Source of the DNA: Paenibacillus assamensis DSM 18201
Lineage (GTDB): Bacteria > Bacillota > Bacilli > Paenibacillales > Paenibacillaceae
DNA length: 64,000 nucleotides
Assembly: GCF_000422445.1 (NCBI RefSeq)
Contig: NZ_AULU01000006.1
Location: 248,001 to 312,000, forward strand
Direction: 5' to 3'
Positions 8,598 through 17,061 of this stretch are shown here, in pieces. Each line of letters begins with the position of its first letter. Position 1 is the first letter of the stretch. Below the pieces are notes generated by a model that was not told the origin of the DNA, did not search any database, and saw only the letters and a list, made by a program, of their open reading frames with translations. The position numbers were made by a program, and so were the translations under genes.

Positions 8598-9842
8598 TTG
8601 ATTGGCAGATGGTCAAGACGAACAAAGCAGGTTGCAATTGGTGTAGCAGTGACAGCTACCGTCATGGTAACGCTTAGTGGTGGTTATATTATTTGGATCG
8701 AACGAAATTGGCAAATTGAAAGAGAGGATTGGATGAAAAAAGCTCAGTTAAGTGAGCAAATTATTCAAGGGCAAGGGAAAGAAGAACAACAGCACGTTTG
8801 GGTACTTGCAAAATCCAAAGTTGCAGGTTCAAGACTACATGGGTCAGATTTAAAACAAATAGAGCTACCCAAAAGATTAATCCCAGAGCACGTACTTGAA
8901 CCTAAAGATTTAAAAGGAAGTATTGCAAAGATAGATTTAGCAGCTAATGTTCCATTAATAGACTCTATGGTAGGAAATAAAGGATCGATCGGTCAAGATA
9001 TACGTTGGATTGAAACGGGAGTCATTCAATTGCCGCTTGCACTTGAGTCTAATCATGTCATTGATGTGCGGATTAGGTATCCCGATGGACAAGACTATGT
9101 AGTTCTGTCTCATAAGAAAGTACATCGCATTCAAGATTCGACTATTTGGATTCATATGTCAGAACATGAATTGTTAACGATGTCCAGCGCTTGTGTGGAT
9201 GCTTACTTGAACGGAGGTCAAATCTATGCCGTACGTTATGTCGATGCCTATGTACAGGAACGAGCAATCGTTAATTATCCAGTCAATCAACATGTAACAC
9301 AATTAATAAACAACAATCCGAATTTAGTTAAGGATGCGAACATTGTGATGTCAGGACAAGCTAGGAAGCGTTTAGAAGGAGATTTAATTAAACATAGCCA
9401 ATCTCAAATAGGTTCTGGTGCAATCACAGATTCAGGGACGATTTCTACGACTTATGGAACAAATAGCACAGCAGTTTCAAGTGGTGGTAACAGTGCTCAC
9501 TCTAGTTCCTCAATGATATCTCCTTTTACTGGGCAAAGCAAAGCTCCGAAGCGTGAAGCGCCATTTGTTGGACAATCTACTTCTACAGAACAAGGAGAGC
9601 AGATGGAACAGCATCAGCAAGGACAGCAGTCAGAGAAACAGCCTTCACATAAACAACAAATGACCAATAACAAAGTAGGAGCTGGGCAGAATGAACTCCC
9701 TGCGACATCAATGAATGGTGTTCATTCAAACAGCAACAACACAGCTCCAGGAACCAATCAAAGCAATACCTCAGCGTATAAAGATTTGGTTGAGGTTGGG
9801 GGATATCAGAACGATAGTTCTAACCTGCCGGTTACACCGTGA
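8598..9842 (+). CDS. SAF-domain protein, CpaB/RcpC-like
   Basis: About 414 residues: one N-terminal membrane segment (roughly 11-33), then a SAF-type domain (about 60-120; KSKVAGSRLHGSDLK, IPEHVLEPKDLKGSIA), then a second folded part, and a C-terminal 140-residue tail rich in Ser, Gln and Asn. CpaB/RcpC proteins carry SAF domains and sit at the base of Tad pili in the envelope. The TTG at 8598 is preferred because GAAAGGGGG ends 7 nt before it; the GTG at 8580 overlaps that site. The low-complexity tail is a likely linker in the cell wall. FlgA also has a SAF domain, but no flagellar gene is nearby. Confidence 0.72.
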   Translation: MIGRWSRRTKQVAIGVAVTATVMVTLSGGYIIWIERNWQIEREDWMKKAQLSEQIIQGQGKEEQQHVWVLAKSKVAGSRLHGSDLKQIELPKRLIPEHVLEPKDLKGSIAKIDLAANVPLIDSMVGNKGSIGQDIRWIETGVIQLPLALESNHVIDVRIRYPDGQDYVVLSHKKVHRIQDSTIWIHMSEHELLTMSSACVDAYLNGGQIYAVRYVDAYVQERAIVNYPVNQHVTQLINNNPNLVKDANIVMSGQARKRLEGDLIKHSQSQIGSGAITDSGTISTTYGTNSTAVSSGGNSAHSSSSMISPFTGQSKAPKREAPFVGQSTSTEQGEQMEQHQQGQQSEKQPSHKQQMTNNKVGAGQNELPATSMNGVHSNSNNTAPGTNQSNTSAYKDLVEVGGYQNDSSNLPVTP

Positions 9843-9859
9843 AACAAGGGGTGATTGAG

Positions 9860-10594
9860 ATGTCTAATATCAGCTTTTTCGTAGGTGCATGTAATAAACA
9901 GGATTTTATTCTTGGGTTAGGAACTTTACTTACACGTGCTGGTAGAAGAGTTTTACTAGTTGATGCGATGAATATGCCATGGCTAACGTATCGAAATCAA
10001 ACTTGGATAAATAAGGAGAAATGGTGTCGTTGGAACGGGATGGATACGGTATCTGGCATACTTCATTGGGAAGAATTATTGCAATTAAGCCGTCAGCATG
10101 AGATAGAACTTGATGCATATGATGATATTTTAATAGATACAGATCGACTTACATTTTGTGATGCTACTACCTTTATAAGCGCTCGTGAACGTGTCATGGT
10201 ACAAACGGTGGAGGCCTTTGCTGTTCATCGTAATATGGAATGGATAAAGTCGTTCCGTCTGCTTCATGAAGTAGACTTGAATCGTGATGTACGACTACTC
10301 ATTTTAAATACCGTGGATCATGCTAAAGAAGTAGCTTATGTTGTGGAGCATCTGCAGTCTATATACGTTGCTCCAAAAGAGGAAGCTATATTTATACCAT
10401 TCGAAGAAGAAAATTGGACAGCATATCTCTATAACGAAGTGCATGGAAGGATGGATTTGTCTAAGTATACGAAATCAGCACGTTCAGTATGGCGAATATG
10501 GTTAGAACGAAGTTGTGGGCCAATATCTGATCGTAACTGGCGAAAACTGCTGCGAAGCGATAAGAAAGGGCGATGGTGGCATGAAGCCATGTAA
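9860..10594 (+). CDS. Degenerate MinD/CpaE-like protein (first copy)
   Basis: 244 residues. The N-terminus has the shape of a ParA/MinD protein: a hydrophobic strand, a loop and a helix ending in GRRVLLVDAMN, followed by YDDILIDTD at the Walker B position. The loop reads GACNKQDFI and lacks the GKT or GKTT of a working P-loop. In Tad systems such a protein (TadZ/CpaE) localises the machine at the membrane, and some are poor ATPases. The ATG at 9860 follows AAGGGGTG with good spacing; an earlier GTG at 9839 overlaps the previous stop. The assignment rests on context and fold pattern, not on a clear motif. Confidence 0.55.
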   Translation: MSNISFFVGACNKQDFILGLGTLLTRAGRRVLLVDAMNMPWLTYRNQTWINKEKWCRWNGMDTVSGILHWEELLQLSRQHEIELDAYDDILIDTDRLTFCDATTFISARERVMVQTVEAFAVHRNMEWIKSFRLLHEVDLNRDVRLLILNTVDHAKEVAYVVEHLQSIYVAPKEEAIFIPFEEENWTAYLYNEVHGRMDLSKYTKSARSVWRIWLERSCGPISDRNWRKLLRSDKKGRWWHEAM

Positions 10595-11510
10595 ACATTG
10601 GTTTATAAAAAAAGGTTCGCGACGCGCGCTAGGATCCTCATTAACAACGGTACTGCTTGGCATCGAATTAGTTACACGTTTTGGACTTAAAGTGTTACTT
10701 ATTCATCAGGACGACGAGGGGGAAGGGCTTGAATATTTCATTCGCGCTTCTATGCATATAGGAAGTAATGAGCAAAAGATGACTCAATTGTCAGTGCCAG
10801 ATGGTTGGGGGGAATATAAAAGACTCGTTCAAAATGAATTGCTGGATATCCCCATGTTTATAGCATGTACCTCTCCCATTATTCCTGGTCTAGATGTACT
10901 TCGTGTAGCTGATAGATATGATAGTCCGATCCAAGGAGGAATAACGAGTGAACGATTTGGCTCTGATCATGACGTGCGTACACTTATGCAGGTTTCGGCT
11001 AATGCCTATGATGTTGTTCTTTGGGATTGGGACCGTCAGCTCCGGCGGCGGGACGCCAGATTTGAAGATCAGAGTAAGAGCCAGACGGAAATGAACGTAT
11101 GTGTGCAAGAACAAGCCTACAGCACAGGAACCATTACATTGCTTACTCAAGATCAAAGAGATATGAGTTTATGGCGTGATCCGAAGTATTTTTATAGTAG
11201 TAATGCATTCGAACAAAAGCAGATTTGGGTTGTATCTGCTTATGATCCTGAGGCGCATTTAAATCTAGCCAATATGAAAAAGCATATGCGTGGCAAGTTG
11301 ATATATGCGGTACCTTACGATACGCAGCTGAGACACTATGCCAATGAGGGGCATCTTGTACATTATGTTTTACAACTACAGTATCGTTACAACAAGCCAG
11401 GCGCATCAAACTTGCTTAATTATGTTGATCAACTTTCAGAACAGCTATTATCTGAGGCAGTTCTCCCTAATCGTAAAGCCAGTGAAGGGGGAAGAAGATG
11501 GAATGGATAG
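10581..11510 (+). CDS. Degenerate MinD/CpaE-like protein (second copy)
   Basis: 309 residues starting MKPCKHWFIKKGSR. The segment LGSSLTTVLLGIELVTRFG and KVLLIHQDD follow the MinD pattern of P-loop helix plus strand, again without the GKT, and YDVVLWDWD occupies the Walker B position. It overlaps the preceding gene by 14 nt and the following CpaF-like gene by 13 nt, so all are translationally coupled. A longer reading from a GTG at 10515 would overlap the upstream gene by 80 nt and has no ribosome site. It is presumably a partner or paralogue of the upstream protein; function unproved. Confidence 0.52.
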   Translation: MKPCKHWFIKKGSRRALGSSLTTVLLGIELVTRFGLKVLLIHQDDEGEGLEYFIRASMHIGSNEQKMTQLSVPDGWGEYKRLVQNELLDIPMFIACTSPIIPGLDVLRVADRYDSPIQGGITSERFGSDHDVRTLMQVSANAYDVVLWDWDRQLRRRDARFEDQSKSQTEMNVCVQEQAYSTGTITLLTQDQRDMSLWRDPKYFYSSNAFEQKQIWVVSAYDPEAHLNLANMKKHMRGKLIYAVPYDTQLRHYANEGHLVHYVLQLQYRYNKPGASNLLNYVDQLSEQLLSEAVLPNRKASEGGRRWNG

Positions 11511-13450
11511 GTAATTACTACATACAGGTATTAATGTTGGTTGGTGTCGTATTCCTACTTATACTATGGATGTTGTATCGGCTTCGCTTAAAGCAGAAAT
11601 CCAATCAGGAAGCAGCTGCACCATCTGCATTGACTTGGGAGGAACTCGATCAGATCGTTCGTGATCAAATTCAAAAATGGACAGCCGACCCTTTTTTAGA
11701 TCACTTCTCAAATGATGAGATGTATCGCAGGGAACTGTTGAGGAGAACGATGATAAGGCAGTCATTGCGCTCCTGTCATAGTGGTGATCGGCTGCAAAAG
11801 GAATACGTGAAAGATATTATTGTCGAAATTATACGCCCATTATTGAAACCGTCCAACGACTGCTGGAAGATGCTTGTTCCGTTTGATGACCCCATTCAGC
11901 TTTCAGCCAAAGATAAGTTCGATATTTTACTATATCTTTATTTTCAGCGCTATGGTCTAGAAGCTATGCATGAGATCGTTCAACGTTACGGCTGGGATCA
12001 AATTAAGGCTCTCCGAGACATAAAGGGTGAAGAGGAGCTCAGTTATGCTGTAGACGAGCATGATGTCAGTCAAGCATATCGCCAAGAACGTCCAGTTGTG
12101 AAGCATGAAGAGCGAATTAGAATCATTGCTCAACGTATTTATGAGCGATATAAAGGGTTGTCAGTTATTGATGAGCTGCGTGATATGAGAATTGAAGGGG
12201 TTTCAGGAGGGGTAAATGGCTTGATTCAATCTGCGCCGCTTATGTCTACTGGTTTAGCTGCAGGCTCATCCCATTCAGCTTCAAGGAGTGGCATTCATAC
12301 TTCGAAAATTCCACGCTCGTGCGATAGTGTATGGATGTTTTATCAAGGTAAGTCTATACGTCTCGGTTTTCTCAGCTTTGAGAGTGAAAGAGAATTGAAA
12401 CGTGTATGTCAAACCATTTATAAACATGGTGCACCAGGGCCTCTGACAGAAGTAGATGGCTATCGTGTAAATGACATGAAGGATGGTTCTCGCGTAGTTG
12501 TTATGCGACCGCCATTTTCAGAGTCTTGGGCATTTTTTGTACGTAAGTTTGAGCGTGAACAGCCTTCATTATCTCATCTTATTTCAGCTGATGGGTCTGC
12601 AGATGTAATTCAATTGCTCCAATTTTTGATGAAAGGAGCCCGTATTACAGCTGTTACAGGTGCTCAAGGGTCTGGAAAAACGACACTTTTAATGGCATTG
12701 GTTCAATCCATCTACGCTTTTTATCCTTTGAGAGTCCAGGAGCAGGCATTTGAACTTCATTTAAGGCAGCTATATCCCAATCGCAATATTTTAACTTTGA
12801 GAGAAACAGAACATATTTCTGGACAATCAGGTTTAGATGTACAAAAGAAGACAGATGGTGTTGTTCATATACTTGGGGAGGTCGCAACCGATCCAGTTGC
12901 AGCTTGGATGATTCAAATGGCTCAAGTGGCGAGTCTGTTTACGGTATTTACACATCACGCTAAGACATTTCCAGATTTAATCGGGGCTTTGCGTAATTCT
13001 TTGTTGAAGACAGGTATGTTTCATAATGAACGAATTGCAGAGCAGCAGGTTGTGCAAGTTATACATTTTAATATCCATTTAAGCAGAAATGCAAATGGAA
13101 TGCGATATATTGAACGGATTACTGAATGTGTTCCCTCGGAAATAACCAAAGGTAATCAAACTTTCAATAGACAGTTAGGAAAGGAGGATATCCATCAACA
13201 GGATGTGTCAACTTCATCGTCAAACTCTTGGGTGGAATATAGAAGTTCAGCTATTCAGTATTATGATGATCAAGTTAACAGCAGTTCTCATACTTACAAA
13301 AATATTATTGAGTTCCAAAATGATAGATATGTTTGGGTGAATGAAATTTCTGACGTACATATACAAGCAATGCTCTCGCAGATGACCGACTACGATCAAG
13401 AATCATTTAGAGTGTGGATAGCATCGGGGAGGGAGTATGTTGTGGCTTAA
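11498..13450 (+). CDS. CpaF/TadA-like secretion ATPase with N-terminal membrane anchor
   Basis: 650 residues. A transmembrane segment (about 9-26) is followed by helical domains and then the GspE/CpaF ATPase core: Walker A GAQGSGKTT at 388-396, Walker-B-like ILGEVATDP with Glu461 (the family usually has VGEVRG), and FTHHAK, the conserved His/Ala element before helical packing. It should power pilus or secretion assembly as a hexamer. A membrane anchor at the N-terminus is not usual for CpaF, which is cytosolic and docks on the platform protein. A strong ribosome site (GAAGGGGGAAG) precedes the ATG. It overlaps the platform gene by 14 nt. Confidence 0.85.
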   Translation: MEWIGNYYIQVLMLVGVVFLLILWMLYRLRLKQKSNQEAAAPSALTWEELDQIVRDQIQKWTADPFLDHFSNDEMYRRELLRRTMIRQSLRSCHSGDRLQKEYVKDIIVEIIRPLLKPSNDCWKMLVPFDDPIQLSAKDKFDILLYLYFQRYGLEAMHEIVQRYGWDQIKALRDIKGEEELSYAVDEHDVSQAYRQERPVVKHEERIRIIAQRIYERYKGLSVIDELRDMRIEGVSGGVNGLIQSAPLMSTGLAAGSSHSASRSGIHTSKIPRSCDSVWMFYQGKSIRLGFLSFESERELKRVCQTIYKHGAPGPLTEVDGYRVNDMKDGSRVVVMRPPFSESWAFFVRKFEREQPSLSHLISADGSADVIQLLQFLMKGARITAVTGAQGSGKTTLLMALVQSIYAFYPLRVQEQAFELHLRQLYPNRNILTLRETEHISGQSGLDVQKKTDGVVHILGEVATDPVAAWMIQMAQVASLFTVFTHHAKTFPDLIGALRNSLLKTGMFHNERIAEQQVVQVIHFNIHLSRNANGMRYIERITECVPSEITKGNQTFNRQLGKEDIHQQDVSTSSSNSWVEYRSSAIQYYDDQVNSSSHTYKNIIEFQNDRYVWVNEISDVHIQAMLSQMTDYDQESFRVWIASGREYVVA

Positions 13451-15533
13451 CTCGTTACTTTTAGTAGCAATTATTTTCGCGCTTATAGGGCTGTTACTAT
13501 GGAAGCTGTCTCAACGCATGATGCGTCAACCATGGAACAATCAAGTCACGTTTAAATCTAAGAAACGCCAGACAAATATATTCAAGTTATTTTTACAGCG
13601 GAGCTATTACTGGTTCGGGAGAATTGTTGGATTCAAGCATAAACGTGCAAAAGTATATCAACAGCTATTAATAATATACGGATATGATGAACGATTATTA
13701 AGGGAAAAAGTTTCCTTGGTACTTTGGGCAATCATTGTTGTTTTAAGTGGGATTTTATTTGTATTTATTAGTTTTGAACAGGATTGGATTTCACTTCTTG
13801 TGCTTATACTCGTACTTCGCGTAGCTGATGATCTTTGTATACAAATGTTTGCTCAGCAAGCGGAATTAAAGGTGCTTAGCCAATCTGCGCAGGCTTATTC
13901 CACAATTAGACATGCTTATCAGCGCCATCAAATGGTTGAGCTCGCTGTGGAAGAAGCGCTAGAACGTGCTTCACCATTAATTCGGCCTCATCTTTCGAGA
14001 TTGCTTGCTTGTATTTATGAGCATGATACGGATGAAGCTCTAGTAAAGTATGATGATGCAGCACCAAATCGTCACTATCGTTTATTTGCACGATTAGCCC
14101 GGTTAGTAGCTGAGTATGGTGATCCTAAAGAGGATAATCGCTCTTCATTTTTGCAAGGTTTATCTATGATGATTCGTGATATGCAGTCAGAACATCTAAT
14201 GCGAATGAGATTAGATACATTCTTAAAGGGATTAAAAGTTATAGCTGTCATTCCAATCTTGTTTGCAAATCCCATTGAGCAATGGGGTAGAGCATATTTT
14301 CCTGATATGACTCAATTCTACGACAGTCGAATCGGATGGTATGTACAAGTAATTGTTCTTGTTACTGTTATTGTAAGCCACTGGTTATTAGAGCAGCTTC
14401 AATGGAGGAAAAGTATTTCTGAAAAACCTAAAGGTGAAGAGGCTAGAAAAAATATTGATATTTTACGTTTAAAGTTTGTGCGTTCGATTGTTTACCGATG
14501 GATGAGAGGCATACCCACATCACGTTTAAGTGCAAACGCATTTCTTCTTAAAGATGCTAACGAGTCGTTGTCACTAGAGCGATGGTATGCTAAAAGATTA
14601 GCATATGCTGCTGTAATAATGCTGCTCTCTATTATTATGGCAATTGTCATCCATATCGTTATACAGCAACAACAGTCCATTTCTCCATTGTGGGGAGTAC
14701 TGCCACGTGGTGATGCAAAAAGCACTGTGCAATGGGACGGTTCTTCTTATAGCCAGTCCATAGTATCTGAATGGAACGCTGAGCAGGCTGCTCTTCATAA
14801 GAAATGGGTAAGTGAGGCTACATTGAAAACTTCCAATCGTGCAGAACAAGAACATTATGTTCAAGAGCAAGCTGTACGAGCATATGCTGACTGGACATCG
14901 GAGCGCGCTGTGCAATTAAGCAAACACCTTCTGAATCTAGCTTACGAACAAGAGATAGGTTTGTTATGGTGGTGGGAACTGTTGGTGGCCTTCATGCTAA
15001 GTGTTATAGCGTACTATACCCCCACGGGCATGCTTCTCTTTAAAAAGAGGCTTCGTAATATGGAAATACGTCTGGAATTAAGTCATTTTTACTCATTGGC
15101 GCTTTTGCTCCGTGCATTTGAGCGAATGACTTCTGAACAGATGCTTGATTGGATGATGAGGAGCTCCGTTTGCTGTAAAGAAGCTATTCATCGATGTTTG
15201 CTTCATTGGGACAGTGGTCCAGAGGAATCATTACAGCGATTAAAGGAAGATATACCTTATCCAGACTTTGTTCGGTTCGTTGATCAGTTGGAACTTGCGT
15301 TTGATCAAATTCCAATCAAGCAAGCATTTGATGATGCGGAGCAATCATGGTGGTATGAACAAGATATGCGCAAGCAGGAAGAAGAGAAAATAATAGAATC
15401 AAAGGCAGTCTGGGGTCGATGGTTTGGGTTTGCTCCTATGTATGCGATTGTATTTATGTATCTTGTTATTCCTTTAGTTTGGCTTAGTGCACAACAAATG
15501 CATCACTCTTTTACTCAAATTCAGAGGCTGTAA
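13437..15533 (+). CDS. Fused TadB-TadC-like platform protein (two T2SS-F-like halves)
   Basis: 698 residues with two similar halves. Each half has hydrophobic helices, a cytosolic helical domain and closing helices: membrane segments near 4-20, 95-135, 265-285 and 300-320 in the first half, and near 385-408, 505-530 and 660-690 in the second. The helical domains (roughly 140-260 and 530-655) carry the character of T2SS-F domains, such as LELSHFYSLALLLRAFERM. Tad systems normally use two separate platform proteins, TadB and TadC, so a single fused chain is notable. GGGAGGGAG precedes the ATG. It would form the inner-membrane base on which the CpaF-like ATPase works. Confidence 0.72.
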   Translation: MLWLNSLLLVAIIFALIGLLLWKLSQRMMRQPWNNQVTFKSKKRQTNIFKLFLQRSYYWFGRIVGFKHKRAKVYQQLLIIYGYDERLLREKVSLVLWAIIVVLSGILFVFISFEQDWISLLVLILVLRVADDLCIQMFAQQAELKVLSQSAQAYSTIRHAYQRHQMVELAVEEALERASPLIRPHLSRLLACIYEHDTDEALVKYDDAAPNRHYRLFARLARLVAEYGDPKEDNRSSFLQGLSMMIRDMQSEHLMRMRLDTFLKGLKVIAVIPILFANPIEQWGRAYFPDMTQFYDSRIGWYVQVIVLVTVIVSHWLLEQLQWRKSISEKPKGEEARKNIDILRLKFVRSIVYRWMRGIPTSRLSANAFLLKDANESLSLERWYAKRLAYAAVIMLLSIIMAIVIHIVIQQQQSISPLWGVLPRGDAKSTVQWDGSSYSQSIVSEWNAEQAALHKKWVSEATLKTSNRAEQEHYVQEQAVRAYADWTSERAVQLSKHLLNLAYEQEIGLLWWWELLVAFMLSVIAYYTPTGMLLFKKRLRNMEIRLELSHFYSLALLLRAFERMTSEQMLDWMMRSSVCCKEAIHRCLLHWDSGPEESLQRLKEDIPYPDFVRFVDQLELAFDQIPIKQAFDDAEQSWWYEQDMRKQEEEKIIESKAVWGRWFGFAPMYAIVFMYLVIPLVWLSAQQMHHSFTQIQRL

Positions 15534-15583
15534 CTTTTATTATTCAATATTACTTAATCAATTTATAAAAGGGGACATGTTCA

Positions 15584-16054
15584 ATGAATAATGCTCAATC
15601 CGCTTTAAAAGTAGCCGCAGGTATATTTCTTACCATTGCTTTAATTACCATAGTTGTCTTGTTGTTTGTATCCGCTCAAGAAGCTACTAAAACAGCACAA
15701 AATGAGTTTTCAGCTATTCAGACTGAGCTAAGTAAAGCATCTTTCACAGTGTATGACAACACAACTGTAAGTGGATCACAAGTTATTAATGCGATTCGTA
15801 AGTTCCATCAAAAAGACCAATTTGGAATTTGGGTCAAAACAGGTAAGGACAAGGCTGCGAATAACCCTGGTATGTTCTACGGGGCTAACGTTGATTCGGA
15901 TGGCAAGATTTCGAATAATACACGGAATGATAAAATCGAACTGGCGACGAAGGAGTCTTTGGATACATATGTAAATCCTAGCGGGAAATTCCTCGCCAAA
16001 TTAATCGTAGATACTTCAAATGTGACGAGAGCAATTGTGTTTGAACAGCAGTAA
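15584..16054 (+). CDS. Small pilin-like protein, candidate major subunit
   Basis: 156 residues with an uncharged helix at 9-31 directly at the N-terminus and a hydrophilic C-terminal domain rich in Asn, Thr and Lys. The layout is pilin-like, but the prepilin-peptidase site (Gly before the helix with Glu five residues later) is not visible, so processing is doubtful. It is separated by 50 nt from the platform gene and has its own AAAAGGGGAC site, which would allow higher expression than its neighbours. No sequence family is recognised; the role is inferred from position and topology. Confidence 0.6.
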   Translation: MNNAQSALKVAAGIFLTIALITIVVLLFVSAQEATKTAQNEFSAIQTELSKASFTVYDNTTVSGSQVINAIRKFHQKDQFGIWVKTGKDKAANNPGMFYGANVDSDGKISNNTRNDKIELATKESLDTYVNPSGKFLAKLIVDTSNVTRAIVFEQQ

Positions 16055-16117
16055 ATATTAGGCAGAAGTTAAAGGATGTATGGATGTATAAAAATGCGCA
16101 GGAGTTGATTATGCACT

Positions 16118-16498
16118 ATGAACGAAAATGTTCGAGAACTTATCGCCTTTTCCTGCGCTATCCTTATATTTGTAGGCGCTTTAAGTATGGCTGTCAACTA
16201 CTATCAGCACTCTAGTAAATTGTTGAACGCATTGCTAATAGATACAGGACGACAGGACCGCACGACTCAGGAGACGCTAGAAATCACTGCTCCACTAACG
16301 ACTAAAGGAACTGATATCGTTTCGATGTTGACACAACTGAAGGATTCCAACGTAGTCATTGAAGTCGATGGTTATTCATTTCTCCCCAATATGGATCTTG
16401 AGGATATGCCAGTTCATTTTATAAATGTTCATCGAATGTATGTGCCTAAGCATAACCGTGATGCATTTGGTCGCTTGCTTCGAATTCAATACAGATAA
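16118..16498 (+). CDS. Small membrane-anchored protein of the Tad-like operon
   Basis: 126 residues with one N-terminal hydrophobic helix (about 7-27), then an extracellular part with no recognised domain. It resembles minor pilins or TadE/TadF proteins only in size, topology and position. It has no visible prepilin-peptidase site. AGGAGT lies upstream of the ATG and the next gene starts 11 nt after its stop. Confidence 0.6.
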   Translation: MNENVRELIAFSCAILIFVGALSMAVNYYQHSSKLLNALLIDTGRQDRTTQETLEITAPLTTKGTDIVSMLTQLKDSNVVIEVDGYSFLPNMDLEDMPVHFINVHRMYVPKHNRDAFGRLLRIQYR

Positions 16499-16509
16499 GA
16501 GGTGAGTGT

Positions 16510-17061
16510 ATGGTAGATGCTATGCGTGTCTGGCTTGCTCTAATGTTAGTTATGTTGCTGTTGTTTATTTTTCCATTACGTGATACTTTTCAACGTCATG
16601 ATGAGATGAGTGAGTTAGTTGCAATGAAGGTTGCCACTGCTTATGTCGATGCTGTTCGTGATAAAGGTGTAATTACTCCTCAAATGTGGATTTCGTTAAT
16701 GGAGGATCTTCATCGTACGGGTTACGTTTATGACATTGAAATGGAGCATTACGAGAAACATTATGTTCCTACATATACTGACCCAGTACAGCATAACTCT
16801 TTTCAAAATGAATTTATGACGCATTATCAAATGGTCCATCATAGAGGCATGATGAATAAACTTTTCCCTAACACATCGGTGGATTTATCGGACTCTTCTC
16901 GCTTATACCGCTTAAAAGCAGGAGATTACTTTCAAGTTACACTGCACAGGCTCGATGAGACTCGTTCAAGTAGATTAACTCGTTGGCTTACGTTTGATGC
17001 AGATCCAGCAACTGCTTTTAGTATACCAATAGGAGGAATGGTGCGGAATGAGACTTATTAA
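16510..17061 (+). CDS. Membrane-anchored protein of the Tad-like operon, TadE/G-like region
   Basis: 183 residues: N-terminal helix (about 6-24), then a segment VATAYVDAVRDKGVITPQMW. It recalls the region after the anchor in Firmicutes TadE/TadG-like minor pilins, in which an F/Y-x-D-x-V-R pattern precedes a Gly and a Pro-containing turn, and ends in YDIEMEHYEK. The likeness is weak. It overlaps the next gene by 14 nt (GGAGG at 17034-17038 serves that gene). Probably a minor extracellular component tied to the pilin-like proteins. Confidence 0.55.
   Translation: MVDAMRVWLALMLVMLLLFIFPLRDTFQRHDEMSELVAMKVATAYVDAVRDKGVITPQMWISLMEDLHRTGYVYDIEMEHYEKHYVPTYTDPVQHNSFQNEFMTHYQMVHHRGMMNKLFPNTSVDLSDSSRLYRLKAGDYFQVTLHRLDETRSSRLTRWLTFDADPATAFSIPIGGMVRNETY

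Noticed and set aside
8598-9842. SAF protein as FlgA
   Set aside because: No flagellar gene is near; the neighbours are CpaF and TadB/C-like.
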